From an uncultured Coriobacteriaceae bacterium (GTDB lineage Bacteria > Actinomycetota > Coriobacteriia > Coriobacteriales > Atopobiaceae), in NCBI GenBank assembly GCA_902786015.1, contig CADAAU010000011.1, forward strand, positions 62,001 to 126,000: 64,000 nt of DNA. Direction: 5' to 3'. The notes under the pieces are model-generated. The model worked only from the letters and a program-made list of their open reading frames with translations, did not search any database and had not been told where the DNA came from. Below are positions 42,859 through 51,627 of this stretch, piece by piece. Each line of letters begins with the position of its first letter. Within the stretch, counting starts at the first letter, position 1. Position numbers and translations under genes: made by a program.

Positions 42859-43863
42859 GTGGGTTGCGGACTGCCCTTGGTGTCTCTCGTGGTGCCCGTC
42901 GACAACGTCGCGCCATACGTAGGGGAGTGCCTGCAGTCCATCGCGCAACAGACCCACGCCCGCATCGAGGCCATCGTCGTGGATGATGGGTCGACGGACG
43001 GCGGAGGAATGTTGTGCGACGAGGTGGCCTCGCGCGACCACAGGGTCAGGGTGTTTCATTCGGAGAACCGGGGTCTCTCAGCCGCACGTAACTTCGGACT
43101 CGCGCATGTGCGGGGAGACTTCGTGCTCTTCGTCGACTCCGACGACTGGATCGAGCCCAACGCGGTCGAGGCGCTTGTGTCATCAGCTGTCTCCCATGAC
43201 GCCGATATCGTGGTGTGCAGGTATACGAGGGAGCGGCTTGATGGCACGAGCGTCGTGTACCCGAAGCCTGATGCGTACGCCATGTATACGCACGACGAGG
43301 GCTTACACGCGCTCGTCTGTGACGGGTACATTCCAGAGCCTGCCTGGGGCAAGCTGTTCAGGAGGGAGCTTCTGAGCTCCTTCGAGTTCGCCGAGGGCTT
43401 CGTCTGCGAGGACGTGGAGGGTGTCTGGAAGGTATTCGACAGGGCGAGAAGGGTCTGCTGCGTCACCGATGTCCTGTTCCACTACCGGGAGCGAGCGGAT
43501 AGCATCACGAGCGTCGTGTCGACGGAGATGCTCGCAGGCCGCTGGAGGGCGTTCAGCGGCAGGTACAGGGGGCTGTCAGGCAGGTCTCGACACCTCCACG
43601 ACGCCACGCTGAGGCAGTGCGCTGGGACGGTGGTTTACGCTCATACGCAGCTCTCCTTGTTTTCGAAAGGTGAACGAGAGTCTATTGCCGCCGAGATGGA
43701 GGAAATGCGGCTTTTTGTGCGTGAACACAGCCTCGAGGTGCTTCTGACCCCGACCATACCGCTGAGGTCCAAGCTCGCCTTTCTACTCGCCCGATGGAAC
43801 GGGCCGATGGCCGTGGCTGCGTTCTCGCGCTCGTACCGTGTCCGCCAATGGCTGGAGGGTTGA
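42859..43863 (+). CDS. GT2 family glycosyltransferase, intact
   Basis: 334 aa from GTG 42859. GT-A fold: VSLVVPVDNVAPYVGECL, AIVVDDGSTDGGGMLCDE, NRGLSAARNFGLAHV, LFVDSDDWIEPNAVEAL (DxD as DSDD), AWGKLFRRELL, CEDVEGVWKVFDRARR. The C-terminal helical region ends ...SYRVRQWLEG. It is a paralogue of the interrupted genes at 36447 and 54629, all with the same VDDGSTDGGG and DSDDW blocks. Probably a capsule or exopolysaccharide transferase. Confidence 0.85.
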   Translation: MGCGLPLVSLVVPVDNVAPYVGECLQSIAQQTHARIEAIVVDDGSTDGGGMLCDEVASRDHRVRVFHSENRGLSAARNFGLAHVRGDFVLFVDSDDWIEPNAVEALVSSAVSHDADIVVCRYTRERLDGTSVVYPKPDAYAMYTHDEGLHALVCDGYIPEPAWGKLFRRELLSSFEFAEGFVCEDVEGVWKVFDRARRVCCVTDVLFHYRERADSITSVVSTEMLAGRWRAFSGRYRGLSGRSRHLHDATLRQCAGTVVYAHTQLSLFSKGERESIAAEMEEMRLFVREHSLEVLLTPTIPLRSKLAFLLARWNGPMAVAAFSRSYRVRQWLEG

Positions 43864-44036
43864 CGACTCTGCACCGCACGCAACGACCACCTGTTGCCAT
43901 GTTTCCCATGGAGTCAGGACTCGAGCAACGCTGTTGTACGTGCATGCCGTCGCCGCAGTTGTCTCGACGGAAGACCCTGCGCAGGCATGTCTGGTGGAAG
44001 TGAGCAATGAGTCCGCCCACGAAAGGAGGAAGAGCC

Positions 44037-45140
44037 ATGGCTTCTGCAGATGACGGCTCCCTGCTTCACGTCATCTTTGCGTGGATGGCGCGACATCCAC
44101 GCAGGTACGAGGTAACCAAGGACCTCTTCCTGGCCATCGTGCCCGCCTGGTGCGCTACACTCTGGTACGAGATCGTGACCGATCGTAGCTTTGGCGCAAA
44201 CGGCAAGACGGTTCTGGCACTCTTCCTCACCGCATGCGTTGGCGCATACATGTATGTCGCATGGCAGACGCTCCTCGAGCGCGACAGGGCGGAGGAGGAG
44301 GCGCGTGTGGCTGCCCGAGACGTCTCAAAACTTGACCGCAGGCTTCGCGCCTACCGAATGCTCACACGGCGTATGGGCGAGCTTGTGCAACAGAACGCCG
44401 AGTTCGCGAACTATGCCGCCCATGGCATAGTGACGGCCGGACACTTCAGCATCCATGACGGCCAGTACAACTCGTTCTGCAAAAGGGCGTGCGCGACCTT
44501 GCTCGACATGCTCGTGCTGCTTTATGGCGACGATCCGGTGTTCGAGGTGACGTACGTCATGCTCGACGAGGGGGCGTCCGTAGACAGCGACATAAGAATC
44601 GAGACCATCGCCTACGCATATACCGTGGCGAGCGACACGCCACGCTACTACCACGTCGTTAGGGGCAGGTCGTTCGAAAGACACTTCGACTACAGCATGT
44701 TCGTCGGGGGTATAGAGCGGGGGGACAGGACGACGGTGTACCTGATGACGGAGGACGACGTTGCGGAGAAGCTCTATTACGCGCGGGCCAAGCACTTTGC
44801 CCCGAGATCAGGCGCCTCGGAATCAGTCGCAGATTCCCTGGGCTCGGGCGAGGAGATGCACAAGCAGTACTTTGCAGAGCGCGTCATCTGCCCAGCCTAT
44901 GACGGCAACCCGCCTAAGATGGTCGGCCTCCTGCAGATCGGCGTGAAGGGATCGCCGGCATGCGAGAGCCTTGAGGAAGCAAGGGACCTCATGAACGCGT
45001 TCGTCAAGCCGGTGGCAGACGACCTCTTGCTCTTCTACAAGCTCGAGAAGGGTCTGAGGGCGTCGCCAGACCTATCGAACCCGGTAGTTATCCGGCGGCT
45101 GCTTGAGGAAGAGAGGAGGATACGTGAGACCAGACGCTAG
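44037..45140 (+). CDS. Two-TM protein with cytoplasmic GAF-like domain
   Basis: 367 aa from ATG 44037 with AAAGGAGG. Helices near residues 28-46 (LFLAIVPAWCATLWYEIV) and 58-76 (VLALFLTACVGAYMYVAW). A coiled-coil-like stretch (ERDRAEEEARVAARDVSKLDRR) and a soluble domain follow, including FCKRACATLLDMLVLLYGDDP and, near the end, KMVGLLQIGVKGSPA and LMNAFVKPVADDLLLF. Same architecture as 39368 but with little sequence identity. The soluble part may be a GAF/PAS-type sensor of a nucleotide or protein signal. Confidence 0.55.
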   Translation: MASADDGSLLHVIFAWMARHPRRYEVTKDLFLAIVPAWCATLWYEIVTDRSFGANGKTVLALFLTACVGAYMYVAWQTLLERDRAEEEARVAARDVSKLDRRLRAYRMLTRRMGELVQQNAEFANYAAHGIVTAGHFSIHDGQYNSFCKRACATLLDMLVLLYGDDPVFEVTYVMLDEGASVDSDIRIETIAYAYTVASDTPRYYHVVRGRSFERHFDYSMFVGGIERGDRTTVYLMTEDDVAEKLYYARAKHFAPRSGASESVADSLGSGEEMHKQYFAERVICPAYDGNPPKMVGLLQIGVKGSPACESLEEARDLMNAFVKPVADDLLLFYKLEKGLRASPDLSNPVVIRRLLEEERRIRETRR

Positions 45141-45339
45141 CTTACGGTCGTACGAGAGGGTTGACTGCATGGGAAGGATAGCCCTGCGAGTGTTCCCGAT
45201 TCCGCAGAAAGTACCTTACGACAGCGATGCGACGGACGCCTTTCGTGCGCTTCACGATATCGGCGAAACAGCGATTGAAGGTGAACGTGTCGGTGGCACG
45301 GCACGTCGAAATCTGAAAGAGATACTGCCATCTGTCTGA
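45124..45339 (+). CDS. Doubtful small ORF after the 2TM protein
   Basis: 71 codons from GTG 45124, overlapping the upstream stop by 17 nt and with GAGGA upstream. No recognisable domain. May be a coupled small protein or chance. Confidence 0.25.
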   Translation: MRPDASLRSYERVDCMGRIALRVFPIPQKVPYDSDATDAFRALHDIGETAIEGERVGGTARRNLKEILPSV

Positions 45340-45364
45340 GGAGTAAGCGCTCGCGGTACCAATA

Positions 45365-45778
45365 GTGGGCGGTGCGGAGCTAAGGCTCGACATCCAGAAC
45401 ACAGGCCTGCTGGACGGGTCGTTCGACGTCGTAGTGTGCAACCACGTGTTGGAGCACGTGGACGACTTCCGCGTCGCGCTCGCAGAGGTCCGGCGCGTGC
45501 TGCGGTCGGCCGGATTCCTGATCTGCTCGTTTCCCATGAACCCGAGTGTTGAGCTCCTGGACGAGGACCCCGCGGTGAGCGCGGGGGTCCGCCTGCGACG
45601 CTTCGGGCAGGACGACCACCTGCGCGTCTTCGGCATAGGCGTGCGCCGCTTCCTTGAGGAAGCCGGGTTCGAGGTGGAGGAGATCCGCGGCGAGGGCTGC
45701 CCGGAAGAGGTCGCCCCCGTCGTCGGGCCTGCGGACTACGACGCGAACGTGCTGTTCCGGTGCGTGAGGATGGGGTGA
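45365..45778 (+). pseudogene. SAM-dependent methyltransferase fragment (N-terminal part missing)
   Basis: 137 codons from GTG 45365 encode the second half of a class I methyltransferase: GSFDVVVCNHVLEHVDDFRVALAEVRRVLRSAGFLI, GVRRFLEEAGFEVEEIRGEG. The glycine-rich SAM-binding loop is absent. Such methyltransferases are common in polysaccharide loci; this is probably a truncated remnant. Confidence 0.6.
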
Positions 45779-46550
45779 AAGTGTCGCAGGTTTTCTGTGG
45801 GAGGCTGCGGACATGCTTGTATGTTCTATTTGCCGTCGGTCAGGCTTTGCCCTAGACGCATGACATGAGGGCGAAGGATGATGGTGCCGATTGCACGGAG
45901 TGGCGCCATTGAGTGAATGAGAGCGACACGCCGACAAAGGGGATGTGCACGATGGGGCGGGCTGCGATAATCCATGCTCCGTCTTCGGTTTTGGGTTGTA
46001 TCGGGGCTGGTTGGCTCTCGCCTGCAGGAGTGTTGCAGGTACGGCACTGCAGCCGTTCGTCTGCTGGTAGACCTGCGTATGGCGATGCGAAAGGTCAGCT
46101 CGAGTGCCTAGGGGAGTTCCTATGCGCAGTTCCATGCACTACGACCGAAGTTAGGAGGGTAAGGGATGCGTTGGTATATGTCGGATGTGTCGGATACGGC
46201 TTTATTGTGGGAATGCTAAGGTTTCTATCCATCAATTGACAGGATTCAGATTCAACTGTCCCGATGCCTCAACGACGAGCGAACACCAGACGTCGTACTC
46301 GTGCTTTGAGTCGAAAGGTAAACAACGAGAGTGGAGCCATTTTGACCATTTACGTGCATACAACATTGCGTGGCTGTTGTTCCGTCATGAGCTCAAGTGG
46401 TTGAATGTGTAGGCATAAGAATGACGGAAGTACTGACCGGGTTCGTTGGAAGCGTACAATTGCTCATAGGTGACATCGAAGCGCGACTAGGGGGTCTGAT
46501 ATCGGCGCAGGCAACTCGTACCATGTAGATACTCACGCTGCGGGCTTATT
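45779..46550. other. Intergenic stretch without supported genes
   Basis: 772 nt, lower GC toward its right end, with only short frames (45913-46239, 46185-46412) that show no family features. Possibly a decayed region. Any promoter of the defence operon at 46802 should lie here or in the small ORF following. Confidence 0.5.
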
Positions 46551-46805
46551 GTGGCGTTGTCGCACTGCGTCGGGTGGAGTGGCTACAACAAAGTGGTTGG
46601 CTCACGAGAATCTGAGGAGGTCCTTAACAGGGGCGGGAGATTGGAAGTGCTACCAAGCGATGATGCGAAAAGAATGGCCGTATGGACAAGCCCTGTGCTT
46701 ATGGTCACCGCACTTTCGCGTGTGCCGCCTTATGGCTTTAACGCGATGAACGTGCTGTTGGAACTCGGTTGGACAGACTTGATTAGGCGAGACGAGGAGC
46801 TATGA
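46551..46805 (+). CDS. Small ORF coupled to the phosphorylase-like gene
   Basis: 84 codons from GTG 46551. Its stop overlaps the ATG of the next gene (ATGA), which supports translation. C-terminal part VWTSPVLMVTALSRVPPYG and NVLLELGWTDLIRRDEEL; no family recognised. Could be a small component of the downstream system or the tail of a lost gene. Confidence 0.4.
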   Translation: MALSHCVGWSGYNKVVGSRESEEVLNRGGRLEVLPSDDAKRMAVWTSPVLMVTALSRVPPYGFNAMNVLLELGWTDLIRRDEEL

Positions 46806-47827
46806 ATATTGCTGACAATGAATATGCGAAGGGATTAGAAAAGGAAAGGCAGAGGCGGGCAAGCGAGGATGCAGCGGAAAACCTCAGGTGCTTCTATGAG
46901 GAAAATGAGGTGATTTGTCGAAAGGCATACGAGTATTTTGCTGCTTATTCGGAAGCTAAGCATGCGTATGTGTGTTCACGAGGTCATATATCTCGCAAGC
47001 AGTTTCGTAAACTGCTGAGTCCAAAAAGCATATTAGTTCTTACGGCTAATCCTGTCGAAGAGGCGGTCTTACTCCACTGGCTAGCGGAGGAGAACGGAAG
47101 TCCCATCGATAGCTATATGGTCGGTTCGGCCTGTTTTAACGTCTTTCAACGGCCTGAGCATACAATTGTTCATATGCATACGATGCATACGGGCGAGGAG
47201 TATGCCCGCGTTGCGCTCAACAAGGCTTCCAAGGCTTTCAATCCCAGCTGTGTCTTTCTCCTCGGCGTTTGCTATGGAATCAATTCTACGAAGCATACCG
47301 TTGGGTCAGTGTTCGTCTCTGGTGAAATCGTGACGTTCAGAATAAACTACCGAGATGACGAGAATTCCGAAGAGACCCGTTTTGAGGTGCAAGAGGAGTA
47401 TCGAGACTCGCCTAGACAGACCTTTGTGGACCTGCTGGAGTATCGTTTCAATTATCTGCAGGCTCGTAGCATACTTTGTGCGGACAATGAGAGTTTCAAT
47501 GCTAGCGTATCTATAGGAAGAATACTCTGCTGCAACAGCCTCATGAGCAGTGGCAAAGTGAAAGCTGCTGTCCTAAAACAGCTAGGAGGAAGCAAGCCGG
47601 TACCTCTAGGGGGTGAGATGGAGGGTGCTGGTATCCTCAAGTCCAATCTGGTGGAGGACAAAGGGTTCGATAAATGGGCAATAATCAAAGCTGTCTGTGA
47701 TTGGGGCGAGAAGAAGAATGCTCTTCATGAGGATGCGGGCAAAAGCGAGATGATGAAGGATGCCCTGCAGGCATATGCGATGTCCATGGCATGTGGTGCC
47801 TTCAGAAACGTCATTGAGGTTCTGTAG
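46802..47827 (+). CDS. Nucleoside phosphorylase-superfamily protein (PNP/MTA-nucleosidase-like), putative effector
   Basis: 341 aa, ATG 46802 with GAGGAGC. About 75 helical residues precede a PNP/UDP-phosphorylase fold: SILVLTANPVEEAVLLHWL, FNPSCVFLLGVCYGINS, VSIGRILCCNSLMSSG, PLGGEMEGAGIL (the MEGxG base/ribose-binding Glu, about residue 269), AIIKAVCDWG. Such domains are fused or linked to STAND/AP-ATPase proteins in bacterial immune systems, where they are thought to act on nucleotides. First gene of the operon with the P-loop NTPase 11 nt downstream. Confidence 0.8.
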   Translation: MNIADNEYAKGLEKERQRRASEDAAENLRCFYEENEVICRKAYEYFAAYSEAKHAYVCSRGHISRKQFRKLLSPKSILVLTANPVEEAVLLHWLAEENGSPIDSYMVGSACFNVFQRPEHTIVHMHTMHTGEEYARVALNKASKAFNPSCVFLLGVCYGINSTKHTVGSVFVSGEIVTFRINYRDDENSEETRFEVQEEYRDSPRQTFVDLLEYRFNYLQARSILCADNESFNASVSIGRILCCNSLMSSGKVKAAVLKQLGGSKPVPLGGEMEGAGILKSNLVEDKGFDKWAIIKAVCDWGEKKNALHEDAGKSEMMKDALQAYAMSMACGAFRNVIEVL

Positions 47828-47838
47828 GGAGGAAAACG

Positions 47839-50076
47839 ATGAAGAGGTTTTACGGCGATATCTGCTCAAGCTCAATCGAATATCTCCTTAAGGCTACGCC
47901 ATATTCGAAAGAGCCTAGGGTGAACTTTGACTACGAGCTAGATAAGGAGACATTCCATACGCAGTTGTATGCAGATAGGGTGCGCCATGGTACTCATGCC
48001 AATGCTAACGACATGTTCGATAGAAAAGTTGAAAAGGCTTTTCGAGAACTCAACAACAGGTTTGCGAAGGTAAGCGTGCTGCATGTCTCAGGGTACGCGG
48101 GTTGTGGGAAAACGACTTATGTCCACCATCTCCTATGGACGAAAAGAGACATTATTGGGACGTATGACGTCGTGGACTATGAGGGTTGCAATCGAGCTGT
48201 TGAGCCCTTTATAGTGCGCATCTCGCATCTTGTTGCAACCTACGGCAATGCCATGGCTCTCTGTGACTACTTTGATCTTGTCGTGAAAGAAGGTATTTTC
48301 GAAACTATCCGTTTTTCGCAGCAGATTCCTAGCCTCGAGAGACTGAGCACGCTTATGCGTGCCGCACTTCTGACCGGCAAGACTAAGAAAAGCTCAATAC
48401 GCGCATTGCTAACCAAATTTGAGCGCGAGTTCACCGATGAGACAGACTACATGTGCTTCCTTCTCTTTCTGGAATTAATGTTGCTGCTCTATGACAAAAT
48501 CTCCGATGACCGTAGTCGTCCAATCGTCTGGGTAATAGATAACTCCGACTCCATGAGCGTGCTGGCTGAAGAGGCGAAGCTGCTATCTACGTTCACGCGA
48601 TTTGCGAATGACTGCAACTATTTCTTTGGCGATAACCTAAGGAATGACGCGAGCTTTGGAGGAAGGCAGGTAAGAGAGGTCTGTGGGGAAACCAAACTCC
48701 TCGTGATATTTACGACCCGCATGGCGACTGCGGGCCGATATCAAACGATACATCCTGACTGGGAAGACATTGCCGGGTGGACAGATGCCCGCTTGCCTGA
48801 ATTCTACTATGATCATGAACAGATACTGCTGAGGAGAATCGAGTACTACCAGAATTCGGAGCCGTATAATCGCTCGGAGACCATGGATGACCTAATGCGG
48901 GTTCGGAACCTGACGCACATCGCATACCACAGCAAGCGCTTCATGCGATTATTTAACGGAAATGTGAGAACGTGCATAGAAAGGTTATGCGGAATAGCTG
49001 TTGAGTACCCACCTGCTATGATTGAAGAATTGATAGGATTATACAAGAATGCCCCCGACTATCAGGGCGGGACGGATGGTGCTAATGGCTTTCTCCTTTG
49101 TCTGCTGCTTGACACGTTCAAACAAGAGAAGCTATACGAGACGAAGCTTGATCTCAGTAACTGGAACGAAGATGGACTGATTAGCCTCTCCAGAATCGTA
49201 TTGACGATCCTGCACGAAAAGGGCGGTCGTTGCTCGATGCTCGACATGTTCAAGCTTCTGGTGCCGCTAGGATTCGGCTCTGCCCGAATTGCCTCGACGG
49301 TGTGGAACCTGTGCGAGGAGGGACGAAAGGTGTGGAGACGCCTGTTGGTATTCGATATGGTAATACCCTATCGAATTGGCGATTTGGAGCGGCAGGCCCA
49401 GATGTTTGATGAGGGGGATTGGGATACGGGCCGCTATTCCGAGATTGTCCTATGTACGGCCGGGAGAGCGTACATGGAGTATGTTGTCCCACACTTCGAG
49501 TTTATGCTGAGCCGACATGACTCAAACTCGAGTGCGGTGAGAGACGAAGGCTATCAACCCTTATTCTGCAGCGAGAGCGAAAAGAATGTAACAAACGAAA
49601 CTGAAGCGGTGCGATACCAGTTCGAGGCGAAAATCGATACGGTTTTCAGTGACGTGAGAGGTTGTTGCCGCAATTCCGTATTGTTCGCAGAGCGAGCGAT
49701 GAAATCGTTCGCGATGAGCCAAGAGGAGTACATCTCCGGATCATTCTTCAATTATCATAAAGACAGCTGGGATGGCGAGGTGGGAACAAAGCAAAGCTAC
49801 GAGTCGAGGCTCATTTTTCAGCACATTGGATACATCGAGCGTTACCGTATGTATCTACTAAATAGCCACCGTGAAGACGCGGATGAATACTTGAGGGATG
49901 TGAACAAGAGGCTCGTAACGCGAATCATACGATATCTTGTCCTTTACAGGGATGCTTTTAGATGCCTGGGGAGCCGTTCCCTAGACTATGTGGCAAATGA
50001 GCTCATGGCATTGGCAAGGGAAATCGAGAGGTCGGGTTTCAGCGATTTCAGTACAAGAATCGAGCTGGACTATTAG
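47839..50076 (+). CDS. Large P-loop NTPase (STAND-like)
   Basis: 745 aa, GGAGGAAAACG ribosome site. Walker A GYAGCGKTTY about residues 85-94, Walker B-like PIVWVIDNSDS near 230, sensor-type VIFTTRMATAGR near 295. The middle and C-terminal parts are helical (about 400-720), without recognised TPR, WD or LRR repeats. The pattern fits a STAND-like switch that would sense an invasion cue and release the effector. Sits between the phosphorylase-like effector and the membrane protein, same strand. The family is unnamed here; 'STAND-like' is an inference. Confidence 0.7.
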   Translation: MKRFYGDICSSSIEYLLKATPYSKEPRVNFDYELDKETFHTQLYADRVRHGTHANANDMFDRKVEKAFRELNNRFAKVSVLHVSGYAGCGKTTYVHHLLWTKRDIIGTYDVVDYEGCNRAVEPFIVRISHLVATYGNAMALCDYFDLVVKEGIFETIRFSQQIPSLERLSTLMRAALLTGKTKKSSIRALLTKFEREFTDETDYMCFLLFLELMLLLYDKISDDRSRPIVWVIDNSDSMSVLAEEAKLLSTFTRFANDCNYFFGDNLRNDASFGGRQVREVCGETKLLVIFTTRMATAGRYQTIHPDWEDIAGWTDARLPEFYYDHEQILLRRIEYYQNSEPYNRSETMDDLMRVRNLTHIAYHSKRFMRLFNGNVRTCIERLCGIAVEYPPAMIEELIGLYKNAPDYQGGTDGANGFLLCLLLDTFKQEKLYETKLDLSNWNEDGLISLSRIVLTILHEKGGRCSMLDMFKLLVPLGFGSARIASTVWNLCEEGRKVWRRLLVFDMVIPYRIGDLERQAQMFDEGDWDTGRYSEIVLCTAGRAYMEYVVPHFEFMLSRHDSNSSAVRDEGYQPLFCSESEKNVTNETEAVRYQFEAKIDTVFSDVRGCCRNSVLFAERAMKSFAMSQEEYISGSFFNYHKDSWDGEVGTKQSYESRLIFQHIGYIERYRMYLLNSHREDADEYLRDVNKRLVTRIIRYLVLYRDAFRCLGSRSLDYVANELMALAREIERSGFSDFSTRIELDY

Positions 50077-50128
50077 ATTAGGGGCACAACTCGTGGGACG
50101 CACATTGCTCGGAAGGGTAGGCTAGCAC

Positions 50129-51373
50129 ATGCATGCTGTCATGCTTTGCACGTTGAATGAGCTCACATATGCCACAAGGATTTTTGAGTATACGCCGGAA
50201 ATTGATGGCTATAGTTTTGTTGATCCCACCACCTTCCCAAGGGGAAACGAGACGCTTCCACCGGCAGATGTGGTGGTGGCCTTGGTAAACGCTGGCGTCT
50301 CTAACGAATCATTTGTACAAAGGGTTCTCAAGCTCGTGTCGTTATTCTCGAGCAACGAGGGTATTCCGACGCTGGTGGTGTCCCTGAACGGACGGATTCC
50401 CTCGGACCAAATCACTGCGGCTGGCTATGGATACCTAGCGTGCGAGGGCTCTGGTGACGAGGACTGTTTGCGTGTATCCGAAGTCCTATCAGCCTTAATT
50501 GGCGAGACGTCAGTCGGGTCGGTTGCTAGCCTCCACAAGATGTTCAAGAACTTCCGAATACCTTGGCGAACGCTGTTTGGTATGCTGGTATCATTAACAC
50601 TCTTTTTCTTTGTCCTGGCGTATAGGAGCGAAATACGAGACCTTATAGAGAGTGTGGTTCCGTATCCTTTCGGACGCGCGCTCTTTGTATTCCTCGGCAT
50701 TGTACTGAGCAGCGTCTTCGTTGTTGCCTATCTGAGGCTGGTAACTCCTGTCGTGGTCTGGGCTCTTGAGACTTTGCGTGAGGGGAGCCGACGCAATGAG
50801 CGCCTTGACGCCGCCCAGTACTACAGAAGGCTCAGGAGAGTGATTGCGGATGATGATGGCTACTATCCCATAGACATGGACGAGGGGCCTATTGCTAAGA
50901 CACGAAGTATGAATGCCATCGAACGCATGCTCATCAATCTGGAGGACATCAACCAATACTATAAATGGAGCCAGGACCAGGCTCGATCTGCCTTTAGACT
51001 TGCACGGGCGCTGTGCGTTGCGGGTTTCGTTTTCCTCATTATAGGTGCTGTTCTTCCAGCCGTCTTTGGTTTGGGCACGGAGGCGTCTATAGTCCTTGCG
51101 GTAGGTGGTGCCATTACCGAGTTAGTGGCGGGAACAGCATTGATTGTGTATAAGAGTTCGCTAACCCAACTGAATCACTACCACGATGCTTTGCATGAGG
51201 ATGAGCGCTTCCTCTCAAGCGTAAGCCTCATCGATAGATTTAGTACCCCAGAAAAACAGGATGAGATACTTGCGCAAATTGTTAGAACTGAGCTCGACAT
51301 GAATCTCGAGTCGGCGAGGCGCACAGATGAAAAACTGGATGCCAAGGACACGAAACATCGCGATGAGGACTGA
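50129..51373 (+). CDS. Membrane protein with TRADD-N-associated-type 2TM module
   Basis: 414 aa. N-terminal about 120 residues look like a Rossmann/TIR-like domain (LPPADVVVALVNAGVSNESF). Four TM helices at about 148-168, 180-200, 291-314 and 318-342. The stretch YYKWSQDQARSAFRLARALCVAG, then GGAITELVAGTALIVYKSSLTQLNHYHDAL resembles the cyanobacterial TRADD-N-associated two-TM domain, known from bacterial apoptosis-like systems. It could insert in the membrane to depolarise or anchor the complex. 52 nt after the NTPase gene. Confidence 0.65.
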   Translation: MHAVMLCTLNELTYATRIFEYTPEIDGYSFVDPTTFPRGNETLPPADVVVALVNAGVSNESFVQRVLKLVSLFSSNEGIPTLVVSLNGRIPSDQITAAGYGYLACEGSGDEDCLRVSEVLSALIGETSVGSVASLHKMFKNFRIPWRTLFGMLVSLTLFFFVLAYRSEIRDLIESVVPYPFGRALFVFLGIVLSSVFVVAYLRLVTPVVVWALETLREGSRRNERLDAAQYYRRLRRVIADDDGYYPIDMDEGPIAKTRSMNAIERMLINLEDINQYYKWSQDQARSAFRLARALCVAGFVFLIIGAVLPAVFGLGTEASIVLAVGGAITELVAGTALIVYKSSLTQLNHYHDALHEDERFLSSVSLIDRFSTPEKQDEILAQIVRTELDMNLESARRTDEKLDAKDTKHRDED

Positions 51374-51627
51374 TGCTGATTTCATTTACTAGAGTCTATG
51401 GTTGGTTATCAGGGTGCTTCCAACACTATACTGCAATGAGTGTGTTTTGATTCGATGGTGGAGCATGCGCATGGCAGACGAATCGTTAACGGTCTTTGGT
51501 CTCGACCGCGCGGACGAGTGGGGATGCGACGGTACGCTCATTCTCGCGATACCCGTCTTTAGCGTTTAGCACCACAGATTCTTAGGATTCCGAGCACATA
51601 TTCCCGTTGTGAAAACCAGCCTTGAGC
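51374..51627. other. Intergenic region with partial copy of the femAB-like 5' end
   Basis: 51424-51527 nearly repeats 53538-53641 (see the repeat). The rest (51528-51627) is unique AT-rich sequence without a gene. Confidence 0.5.
51424..51527 (+). repeat. Direct repeat, copy 1 (femAB-like 5' end)
   Basis: About 104 bp identical to 53538-53641 except for one extra G in a G-run near the end (GGGG versus GGG). It includes the ATG and first 17 codons of the FemAB-like gene. The two copies flank the IS1634 element. Confidence 0.85.

Noticed and set aside
45124..45339. Firm annotation of the short coupled ORF
   Set aside because: No conserved feature; kept only as a low-confidence entry.
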